A stretch of DNA of 64,000 bases from Arcticibacter sp041902385 (GTDB lineage Bacteria; Bacteroidota; Bacteroidia; Sphingobacteriales; Sphingobacteriaceae): NCBI RefSeq assembly GCF_041902385.1, contig NZ_CP169244.1, positions 3,968,001 to 4,032,000 on the forward strand, written 5' to 3'. The notes below the pieces were generated by a model that saw nothing but the letters and a program-made list of their open reading frames with translations, ran no database searches and was not told the DNA's origin. Position 1 is the first letter of the stretch; every line of letters begins with the position of its first letter. The translations under genes and the position numbers were made by a program. Positions 57,140 through 64,000 of this stretch are shown here, in pieces.

Positions 57140-57460
57140 ATGAAAATTTTTATTAAGGGACTCCCGCTGCAGGTAGAGGAGTCTGAATTGCGCGAAGTAT
57201 TCGGCGATTTCGGCCAGGTAAGATCATTACGGATCATCAAAGACCGTGAAACAGGTCAAAGCCGTGGTTTTGGATTCGTTGAAATGCCAAACGCTGAAGA
57301 AGCAAAGGAAGCCATCAGAAACATGAATGGCGGCGATTACTACGGCAATACGATCTTCGTTGCAGAAGCAAAGGAAGACAGACCGGAAGGTAATGGCGGT
57401 GGTAATCGTGGCGGCAGTTTCAACCGTGGCGGAGGAAACAGATCACACAGCAGATACTAA
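57140..57460 (+). CDS. RRM-type RNA-binding protein
   Basis: 106 residues. One RNA recognition motif (residues 1-78) with RNP2 KIFIKGLP and RNP1 SRGFGFVEM, followed by a glycine/arginine/asparagine-rich tail (GGGNRGGSFNRGGGNRSHSR). Such Rbp proteins in cyanobacteria and Bacteroidota are often cold-induced. Its own terminator follows directly. Together with the DEAD helicase and cold-shock protein it forms an RNA-chaperone neighbourhood. Confidence 0.95.
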   Translation: MKIFIKGLPLQVEESELREVFGDFGQVRSLRIIKDRETGQSRGFGFVEMPNAEEAKEAIRNMNGGDYYGNTIFVAEAKEDRPEGNGGGNRGGSFNRGGGNRSHSRY

Positions 57461-57480
57461 GAGCATTGATCCCGGGATTA

Positions 57481-57515
57481 AAAAAGGCCGTTTCTAAGCA
57501 GAAACGGCCTTTTTG
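57481..57515 (+). terminator. Terminator of the RRM gene
   Basis: AAAAAGGCCGTTTCT and AGAAACGGCCTTTTT are a perfect inverted repeat around AAGC. Confidence 0.95.
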
Positions 57516-58055
57516 CTTTTTCACAATCTATACTTTGTCATAGCACTATTTTCAACAGCTCCTGTTTCTGCCTTCCGGGCGATACAGCTACGCGTGCTTC
57601 CTGTCCCCTAATTCCCTTCCTTTTCATGATATCGTTCTCTTTTTTAAGCAATATCGTGCCTGACTACCGCTGTCCGGTGATAATGAATTATTCTCATTCG
57701 CAGCTCAGTTAATCCGGGAGCGATGAAGCTGAGCATCGTGATGAACGGCCAGGTAGTGGCCACGAGTAATGCCGATTTTACGATAACGAAATAACGACCT
57801 AATCTGCTCAAGCGGCTTCTATCCGCTTGCTTTTAGCTTCCGGCAGGCAGCATGACGGTACAACATGCTGTCGCCGGAAGCTTTATTAATGGCCCTGCCT
57901 GTCTTTGCCTGTTTCGGGCATTGCCTTCCATAGCAGCACAAGCGTCCGTTTTCGACTCGAAGGTTTTCCTGAGTTCATTGCTATAGTTTTTCAGAAGAGG
58001 TAGTTAAACTAAGCAACCCGCTATCCATCAGGATGTTTCAATTAGTAATTCACAC
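57516..58055. other. Gap between the RRM and GH92 genes
   Basis: About 540 bases with no supported gene. Short frames (57570-57657 minus; 57722-57802 plus) lack recognisable products. The main feature is the hairpin at 57835-57882. Confidence 0.5.
57835..57882. repeat. Long near-perfect inverted repeat
   Basis: AGCTTCCGGC plus CAGCATG (57835-57854) and CATGCTG plus GCCGGAAGCT (57864-57882) pair with only a small internal bulge. It has no T-run, so it is not a classical terminator; a small smaller GCGG/CCGC hairpin lies just upstream. Confidence 0.7.
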
Positions 58056-60230
58056 TCAGCGCCCGGTTGTCAGTATTTCTACGGAGCCGCCCCGATTGAA
58101 AAGATCATGCGGGACGAAATATCCTTCCTGTTCCCTGCCGCTTACCCTGATGGTCTTCAAATCCCTTCCATCCCCCGGTCTTTTGATGCTCAGCGTTTTT
58201 CCATTGTCCAGCTTCCATTTAACCTCCTTAAAAAGCGGTACGGTAACCAGATATTGAGGGTCCGCTGCTACGTAAGGATACAGTCCCAGTGCTGAGAATA
58301 CATACCATGACGACATTTCCCCCGCGTCGTCCATCCCGCAAAGGGCGAGCCCCTGTTCGCCCAGACCGTACAGATTGTTAAGAATGTAGTCAACCATCTT
58401 CTGCGATTTTTCCGGCTTCCCGATAAAGTAGTAAGCAAAAGGAGCTTCGTGATCGGGCTGATTGCCGTGGCAGTACTGGCCGACCATCGTTTCTACGTTG
58501 CGGGCAATATGCTGAGGGTTCCACGGAACAGAAAAAAGCGAGTCCAGCTTGCTTTCGAACTTCCGGGGACCACCGTACAAACTAATCAGGCCTGTCATAT
58601 CGTGAGGAGCAAAAAAAGACACCTGCCACGCATTGGCCTCGCGGTACATATATTCGTAGTAGGGATATTGGGGATCAAAGTTCTTCACCCAATTGCCGTT
58701 CTCAAGCCTGCCTCGCATAAAGCGGGTGCCGGGGTCAAACACATTACGGTAGTTCTTAGAACGCTGCATGAACTGCCTGTAGTTGGCTGTATCACCCAGT
58801 TCGCGAGCAAGCAACGCAACGCAGTAGTCATCGTAAGCGTACTCCAGCGTTTTTGATACTCCCGCTTTTGCTTTAGTCTCTACATGGGGATTGGCAATGT
58901 CGGGCTCCGAAATATATCCCTTCGACATATACTCGCTGATAAAGGGCCGCGTACCCCCTTCTACTGTTGCATTTTTAAGCAGCAGCCGATATGCATTCTT
59001 TACATCAAAGTTTCGCAGCCCCCGCATATAGCTGCCTGCAATAAAAGAAGCAGCATGATCACCATGAAAAAACGTAGGGATAAACCCGGTCTTATCGCCC
59101 ATGTCGATAAGGGACCTGATCACGTCGACCGTGACGCGGGGCGATACGATGGAAAGCAATACAAGCTTGTTCCTGTATGTATCCCAGAGAGAAGGCACGG
59201 TGTAATAAGAGAAATCGCCCTTAACCACTTTTCCTCTGGCATCTGTATATTCGCCATTGACATCACTCCGCAAGGCAGGCCAAAGCACAGCGCGGTAGAG
59301 TGAGGAGTAGAACATCTCCTTCTGCTTTTCTGTTCCTCCCGATACTTCGATCTTTGAGAGAAAAGCTTCCCAGGTACGCAGTCCCTGCTGCCTCACCTGT
59401 TCAAACGACTGCGTCCCTACCTCCCGTGCCAGGTTCTCCCTGGCATTTTCCATACTCACGAACGACAGTCCTACCTTGAGTGTGACCGGTGTTTTGCCAT
59501 TAGTCAGACGGGCAATCGAATAGCCCCACTTGCCACCCTCGTCCACTGTCTTCAGCTCTGTGATGGGGGCACTGCTTTGCGCATAGAAATACACCGTGTA
59601 CTCTCCTACATCCTGATATCCCTGCACAGCATTAGCACCTGCCTGCGCAATTTTCCAGCGGCGCACCCTGTCATTTCCTTTCGACAGATCAAAAAGAATA
59701 TTCCGGTCTTTATCCGACTGGAAATCATACAAGTGAACTCCACATCGTAAAGTGGAAGTAAGCTTCACATTGATGCGGTAATCCTCAAGAAACACCTGGT
59801 AATAACCTGGTGAGGCAGATTCCTTCTTATGCGAAAACCTCGATCCAAAGGCACGTTGTCCGTCTGCTTTTCCAGATACAGGCAGAACGGGAATATTACA
59901 GAGGTTCCAGTGTCCTTTGTTGGTATGAGTAAAAGCATGGATCACAGAATCCTCATACTCATAGCCGGCGCCCGAGCCGAACTCCGTGATGGGACTGAGC
60001 TGTACCATAGCATTGGGGAGGGCGCTTCCCGGGTAGACAAGTCCGGCCCATGAGCGCCAGCCTTCAGGCAGCTTATAGCCGAGGATAGCAGAATCAGTAA
60101 GGGGGGCAGTGCCTATAAAGGGATTTACATAACGGGTGTACCCCTTCCCCGGCTGGGCCATGCCCTGAAATGCAGGATATGCAAAGACAAAAGCAAGGCA
60201 AAAAGCGAGTGTTTTTGAGGTGCGGCGCAT
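58056..60230 (-). CDS. GH92 alpha-mannosidase
   Basis: About 724 residues from the ATG 60230 (signal peptide MRRTSKTLAFCLAFVFAYPA; an ATG 15 codons upstream is also possible). YVNPFIGT and GLVYPGSALPNAMVQLSP are the N-terminal GH92 signature; the catalytic (alpha/alpha)6 barrel has HGNQPDHEAPFAYYF with the proposed acid Glu and GMDDAGEMSSWYVFSALGLY with the base Asp residues and Ca2+ binding. Inverting exo-alpha-mannosidases of this family, most of them alpha-1,2, trim N-glycan or yeast-mannan side chains. It has no adjacent SusCD pair. Confidence 0.95.
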   Translation of the reverse strand: MRRTSKTLAFCLAFVFAYPAFQGMAQPGKGYTRYVNPFIGTAPLTDSAILGYKLPEGWRSWAGLVYPGSALPNAMVQLSPITEFGSGAGYEYEDSVIHAFTHTNKGHWNLCNIPVLPVSGKADGQRAFGSRFSHKKESASPGYYQVFLEDYRINVKLTSTLRCGVHLYDFQSDKDRNILFDLSKGNDRVRRWKIAQAGANAVQGYQDVGEYTVYFYAQSSAPITELKTVDEGGKWGYSIARLTNGKTPVTLKVGLSFVSMENARENLAREVGTQSFEQVRQQGLRTWEAFLSKIEVSGGTEKQKEMFYSSLYRAVLWPALRSDVNGEYTDARGKVVKGDFSYYTVPSLWDTYRNKLVLLSIVSPRVTVDVIRSLIDMGDKTGFIPTFFHGDHAASFIAGSYMRGLRNFDVKNAYRLLLKNATVEGGTRPFISEYMSKGYISEPDIANPHVETKAKAGVSKTLEYAYDDYCVALLARELGDTANYRQFMQRSKNYRNVFDPGTRFMRGRLENGNWVKNFDPQYPYYEYMYREANAWQVSFFAPHDMTGLISLYGGPRKFESKLDSLFSVPWNPQHIARNVETMVGQYCHGNQPDHEAPFAYYFIGKPEKSQKMVDYILNNLYGLGEQGLALCGMDDAGEMSSWYVFSALGLYPYVAADPQYLVTVPLFKEVKWKLDNGKTLSIKRPGDGRDLKTIRVSGREQEGYFVPHDLFNRGGSVEILTTGR

Positions 60231-60596
60231 CACTTTAGCAAGCCTCGCACGGGCAAAATAAAAGATGTGGTTCATAACGGCTTTTTATTGTTCGTACTTC
60301 TAAAGCTTAGAAACGAAGGCTAATATAGAAATAGAAAAACGTTTTAGCAAAGCCGATTTAGAGAAAAAAGTTCCTACCAGCCCCGAATAGACTTGGTCCT
60401 TCAGAACGAACAGTGAGGCGGGCAGCCGCCCGAACTACTCTGCCGGGTGCTGCCCTGCAAGGCCATGGGCCATCTGTGTAGGCCATGAATTACTCCAAAA
60501 ACTGATCATCGCTCCCCCTAAGCTTTCTGATAGCCAGGTCAGAAAGGCACGGCAAGGATCCGGCTATTAGGGTTCCCGCCTTTACCCTTGTTTTCC
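60231..60596. other. Gap between GH92 and cysteine desulfurase
   Basis: About 360 bases on the shared minus strand. I see no gene; the GH92 promoter should be within it. It has no convincing terminator that I could pick out. Confidence 0.4.
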
Positions 60597-61760
60597 TCAA
60601 ACGGCCAGAGGGAGGTCCTTCAGCCTGGCGTTCTGGTAAAGGTCGGACAGACGCGCGACGGTGTAAGCAATCTCGTCGCTCGTGTTATACTTCCCAAAGG
60701 AAAAACGGATGGCAGTTCGTTCAAAGTCGTAGGCCAGGGCCTTCAACACATGGGAACCATGACCGCTATGGGCAGAACACGCACTTCCGCCGGAGGCGCA
60801 GATCTGATTGCTGTCGAGATAGGAAAGCGCTGCAGCCATCTCGGGAAGTGGAGGCAGGGAGACACTGAGAACCGTGTAAAGACTGTCGTCAAGATCCGCC
60901 GACGAGCCATTGAAACTGATACCCGGAATGCCTTTTCGCAATCCCGCTATCATCTCTTTCTTAAGCCTCAGGATACGGTCCCTGTCCTCGTGCAGGTCAC
61001 GGCAGGCAATCTCAAGAGCCTTTGCTAGCCCCAGGATCCCAGCAACATTTTCGGTTCCTGCCCGTCGTCCGCTTTCCTGCCCTCCCCCGCTGATGAGTGG
61101 CAAAACGGTGGTGCGACTTCCTGAATAAAGGAATCCCACACCCTTTGGGCCATTAAACTTATGGGCAGAGCCGGTAATGAAGTCGACAGGAAGCGATCTC
61201 AGGTCAAATTCGTAGTGCCCCATCGTCTGAACGGTGTCGCTATGAAAGAGCGCGTTATACTTCCGGCAGAGGGTGCCGATTTCGGCGATATCATGCAGAT
61301 TGCCGATTTCGTTATTTCCATGCATCACCGACACAAACGCCCTGCTGTTAAATGCAAGGATGCTCTCCAGGTGCTTCAGCGAAATGTTACCCCTTTCATC
61401 GTGCATCAAATACACCAGCTCAATCTCGCCATTCTTTTCAAGAGACCGCAGCGTATTGAGTACGGCATGGTGCTCAAATGGAGTAGTAACAGCAAGACGG
61501 ATACCTGAGCCACGGATAGCAGAGCAGATTGCGATATTGTCGGCCTCCGTGCCGCCGGAAGTAAAGAGGATCTCAGAAGGATCGGCTCCTAGCAGGCCTG
61601 CAATCGTTGCCCTGGCCTTTTCAAGAGCCCTTCGGGCTTCCCTGCCCGGGCCATGCGCGGAAGAAGGGTTCGCAAATCCGTCGAAAAAATACGGCTCCAT
61701 CTCTTTAAAGACCTCTTTGTCGAGCCGGGTAGTTGCAGCATTATCTAAATAAATCTTCAT
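60597..61760 (-). CDS. Cysteine desulfurase (NifS/IscS type)
   Basis: 387 residues. IYLDNAATTRLDKEVFKEME at the start, FTSGGTEADNIAICSAIRG (PLP pocket), GSAHKFNGPKGVGFLYSG with the PLP lysine (about residue 200), and the catalytic cysteine in the mobile loop ASGGSACSAHSG (about residue 325). It moves sulfur from cysteine to acceptors for Fe-S clusters or tRNA thiolation. It stands alone, not in an isc or suf operon, and is preceded by a SAM-I riboswitch, so it may be tied to sulfur amino-acid supply. Confidence 0.95.
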   Translation of the reverse strand: MKIYLDNAATTRLDKEVFKEMEPYFFDGFANPSSAHGPGREARRALEKARATIAGLLGADPSEILFTSGGTEADNIAICSAIRGSGIRLAVTTPFEHHAVLNTLRSLEKNGEIELVYLMHDERGNISLKHLESILAFNSRAFVSVMHGNNEIGNLHDIAEIGTLCRKYNALFHSDTVQTMGHYEFDLRSLPVDFITGSAHKFNGPKGVGFLYSGSRTTVLPLISGGGQESGRRAGTENVAGILGLAKALEIACRDLHEDRDRILRLKKEMIAGLRKGIPGISFNGSSADLDDSLYTVLSVSLPPLPEMAAALSYLDSNQICASGGSACSAHSGHGSHVLKALAYDFERTAIRFSFGKYNTSDEIAYTVARLSDLYQNARLKDLPLAV

Positions 61761-61863
61761 ACTAAGTTTAATTTTCAGGGTTAAACCTATACAGATTGAA
61801 AGAGAGGAAGATTTGCGTTTGATACGGGCAGACCTGTGCGCACCAGGCTCGATTCATATCAAC

Positions 61864-61960
61864 TTATCTTTTCCGCTTTCGCGGACAGGAATTAGCACCT
61901 TGTATTCATACAGGTTGCTAAGACTTCACAGGGCCTATCCCTCCGTCTTTCTGGATAAGT
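61864..61960 (-). ncRNA. SAM-I (S-box) riboswitch
   Basis: The minus strand reads CTTATCCAGAAAGACGGAGG, GATAGGCCC, TGAAGTCTTAGCAACC, then AAGGTGCTAATTCC and ends AAAAGATAAG. The order CTTATC, GGAGGGA, GGCCC, CAACC, GGTGCTAATTCC matches the SAM-I aptamer, and CTTATC pairs with GATAAG as P1. About 100 nt remain before the cysteine desulfurase ATG, including a further hairpin (TTGATA/TATCAA, 61814-61862) that could act as the expression platform. Confidence 0.93.
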
Positions 61961-61977
61961 AAAAAAGAACAACTCCG

Positions 61978-61985
61978 CAAATATA
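61978..61985 (-). promoter_or_regulatory. TAnnTTTG -7 box upstream of the SAM riboswitch
   Basis: TATATTTG on the minus strand, placed so that transcription starts shortly before the aptamer. Confidence 0.55.
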
Positions 61986-62209
61986 GTAATACTCTACAAA
62001 GTTGGTAGATTATTTTTCTTTATTTTTTTCTGACGGTTCTACCCGGACTGTGATGTGCTGCCCGCCGGGCGGCAGGCCAAAAGCAGATTCGGGGCAAGAA
62101 TTGGAATTAATAAGAAATGCCTGTTATGAGCGCTAAAGCCGGCATTTGTGACAATTTAGATACATTTTTAACCATAGGTTTCATTTTCTATACCTTCGCG
62201 CTGCACACT

Positions 62210-62599
62210 ATGCTGAAAAGATTACTGAACATACTTGCCTTGTTAGTCTTTGTGAACGCCGTCTCCTATATGCCTGCGCACAAGGGAACCGGGTGCCATG
62301 CAACAGCGAGCGAAGCAACACCATGCGAGTCGTCTAACTTTTCGGGCGGAACACTCTTTCATGCGGTTCTGGTCGATATCTTTGATATCCCTGCATCCGA
62401 AAGTCTTCCCAAGAAGATCTTCTTCAGGGTCTACATGCTATTCTCAGTGTGTTATGCCATCACGCTCATAGCGCTAAAGATCTTTTACAGCCTGAAGAAG
62501 GCGCCTCGCAGCGTCTGCTCAGGCTCACTCAGATTTCAGTCAAAGCTTTATACCCTGCCCGGATATTACACTTACCTGTTCCGGCTGAAGCCATTCTGA
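62210..62599 (+). CDS. Small membrane/secreted hypothetical protein
   Basis: 129 residues from ATG 62210 (MLKRLLNILALLVFVNAVSY, signal peptide or membrane helix). A second hydrophobic segment (YMLFSVCYAITLIALKIFY) lies near residues 79-100. Four cysteines are present. I do not recognise a family. It could begin upstream at 62117, but the added residues look non-native. It is on the same strand as, and 233 bases upstream of, the RND adaptor, so a joint role in envelope transport is possible. Confidence 0.5.
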   Translation: MLKRLLNILALLVFVNAVSYMPAHKGTGCHATASEATPCESSNFSGGTLFHAVLVDIFDIPASESLPKKIFFRVYMLFSVCYAITLIALKIFYSLKKAPRSVCSGSLRFQSKLYTLPGYYTYLFRLKPF

Positions 62600-62832
62600 T
62601 CTTTCATTACCAACCTTCTTTACCTGATCTTCAAGCGTGCACCGCCAGCCGCATTGGAAAGGTCTGCATTGCAGGCAGCCTGGGTCAGGACTAATATGGA
62701 AATTAGTTATCCTGCAAAGCCGGCAGGAGGTACAATAGTACCAGTCCGGCTGCTGCAGATTAATAAAAACAAATAAGTTTCAGAAAAAGAAGCGGGCAAA
62801 AGCGGCGCTTCGGTCTCTCTATATCTCTAAAT

Positions 62833-63972
62833 ATGAAATTGAAAAAACTGTTGGGGCTCATGTCCGTAATAGTGCTTCTTTTCCTTGCTGCCTGTAGCTC
62901 CGGAGCAAAAAAGGCAAAGCAAAACACAAAAGAAAGCGTCCCGGTTACCAGGTTAACAAAGCTGGATACCACCTTATATACCGACTACGTAGCCGCTATA
63001 CAGGCTTCGAAAAATACTGAGCTAAGATCACGCTTAAACGGATTTTTGTCGCACATCTATGTTGACGAAGGCGAGCAGGTCCAAAAAGGCCAGGTTCTTT
63101 TCCGGATTAACGACGAAGAGCAGCGCATGGAAGTAGGCCGCGCACTTGCTGCTTTAAAGAAAGCTGAAGCTGAAGCTAAGACGGCCACTGTTGAAACGCA
63201 GCGCGTGAAGCTGCTGGTTGAAAAAGACATCGTTTCTAAAACCGAGCTGGACGTAGCTAAAGCACAGCTAAGAGCGGCCCAGGCCACCATAGAGGAGGCT
63301 AAGTCAGCTCTTGAAAAAGCAAAAACACATTTATCCTATACCACCATACGGGCTCCCTTTAGCGGGAGGATCGACCGTATATACCTGAAGGAAGGGAGTT
63401 TACTCAGCGAGGGCAGCCTGCTGACCAAAATCTCAGACCTGAACGAGGTTTACGCCTACTTCGACATGTCTGAGACGGAATACCTCAACAGGGTAAGCGC
63501 AAAGAGCCTGGAAAAAGACCTCCTCGGCAATAAAGTCACCTTAATGCTCGCAAATGGCAAGGAGTATGCAGAGAAAGGGGTGCTGGAGCTTGCAGAAAGT
63601 CAGTTTGAGGAACAGACCGGTTCCATAGCCTTCAGGGCGCGTTTTTCCAATCCTGATAAACTGCTCAAGCATGGAGCGACCGGAAAGATCAGGCTGCCGT
63701 CAAGGATCACCGGTCAGCTAGCTGTGCCGCAGAAGTCTGTCTTCGAGATACAAGACCGGACATACGTATATGTGGTCAACGGGGGCAATAAGATAAAGAT
63801 GACCTCCTTCTCCGCGGGACGGCGGTTTGGTCATTTTTATCTCGTCAAGGACGGGCTGAAAGCTGGAGACAAGATTGTGTACGAGGGTACACAGAGCCTC
63901 AAAGACGGAGCGGAAGTAGTGCCGATCCCCGTTTCGCTTGACAGTCTTTTATTCGCCGGCGCCGCTAACTAG
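62833..63972 (+). CDS. RND efflux periplasmic adaptor (MFP) lipoprotein
   Basis: 379 residues. Lipoprotein signal ending LFLAAC (cysteine near residue 21). Barrel-sandwich hybrid halves (VDEGEQVQKGQVLFRINDEE and YTTIRAPFSGRIDRIYLKEG) flank a coiled coil at about residues 95-160; a beta-barrel and membrane-proximal domain follow. The adaptor bridges an RND pump and an outer-membrane channel. The pump and channel genes should follow immediately after the window. The substrate cannot be predicted; HAE-1-type (drug) is more likely than CusB-like. Confidence 0.93.
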   Translation: MKLKKLLGLMSVIVLLFLAACSSGAKKAKQNTKESVPVTRLTKLDTTLYTDYVAAIQASKNTELRSRLNGFLSHIYVDEGEQVQKGQVLFRINDEEQRMEVGRALAALKKAEAEAKTATVETQRVKLLVEKDIVSKTELDVAKAQLRAAQATIEEAKSALEKAKTHLSYTTIRAPFSGRIDRIYLKEGSLLSEGSLLTKISDLNEVYAYFDMSETEYLNRVSAKSLEKDLLGNKVTLMLANGKEYAEKGVLELAESQFEEQTGSIAFRARFSNPDKLLKHGATGKIRLPSRITGQLAVPQKSVFEIQDRTYVYVVNGGNKIKMTSFSAGRRFGHFYLVKDGLKAGDKIVYEGTQSLKDGAEVVPIPVSLDSLLFAGAAN

Positions 63973-64000
63973 ACAACTCATCCTGTTTATCAGAACTTAA

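Noticed and set aside
57570..57657. 29-codon minus-strand frame after the RRM terminator
   Set aside because: No product features; chance frame is likely.
1..64000. tRNA, rRNA, tmRNA, integrase with attachment sites
   Set aside because: None were recognised by eye; a covariance-model scan could still find a tRNA or small RNA that I missed.

Overview
The window looks like a chromosomal contig from a Bacteroidota bacterium, most likely Sphingobacteriaceae (Pedobacter-like). Pointers are a SusC/SusD pair, an Oar-like TonB receptor, a GH97 and a GH92 enzyme, a fused ResB-CcsA cytochrome c maturation protein, a DUF6266 protein, weak Shine-Dalgarno sequences and several TAnnTTTG promoter boxes. 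No rRNA, tRNA, CRISPR array or prophage was seen.

Layout. 1-6 kb: N-terminal part of a propeller-type sensor regulator, a secreted CE4-type deacetylase, small proteins, a MarR regulator, and the scar of a deleted metal-efflux locus (response regulator fused to a CusA tail). 6-10.5 kb: CcsBA and a flavin-dependent oxidoreductase. 10.7-18 kb: a minimal glycan locus GH97-SusC-SusD on the minus strand. 18-27 kb: dGTPase, FabF, a TonB receptor, PRC-barrel, AhpD-like and Crp-like genes. 27-31.2 kb: nrdB-nrdA and a Cys-rich protein behind a cobalamin riboswitch. 31.4-34.7 kb: a patchwork of truncated DUF6266, an 11-bp repeat array, a helix-turn-helix remnant and a group II intron sitting directly behind the terminator of an OmpR-type regulator. 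34.7-43.4 kb: housekeeping genes (TlpA-like, gatB, kdsA, recQ, kdsD, mannose-1-phosphate guanylyltransferase). 43.5-49.2 kb: SWIM-SNF2 helicase and a pyruvate-oxidase-like enzyme. 49.5-53 kb: the most accessory-looking stretch, with an FtsA-like half protein, a WYL regulator overlapping a cyclic-phosphate-processing receiver (cREC) gene, a CorC remnant and a HipA-like kinase/DUF3037 pair. 53.4-57.5 kb: OmpA lipoprotein, GlxA-type AraC regulator and a cold-adaptation trio (DEAD helicase, cold-shock protein, RRM protein). 58-64 kb: GH92 mannosidase, a cysteine desulfurase behind a SAM-I riboswitch, and an RND adaptor.

A technical theme runs through the window. Nine genes, including essential gatB, fabF and nrdB, are broken by what looks like one missing base, nearly always in a homopolymer run. 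This is best explained by sequencing or assembly error, so I annotate these as single genes with a frameshift note. The CusA/response-regulator scar and the CorC fragment do not fit that pattern and look like real decay.

The most interesting leads are the SAM riboswitch before a cysteine desulfurase, the cobalamin control of the class Ia ribonucleotide reductase, the WYL-cREC and HipA-DUF3037 pairs next to an FtsA-like half protein, the intron-at-terminator insertion, and the short-period (7 and 11 bp) degenerate tandem arrays.
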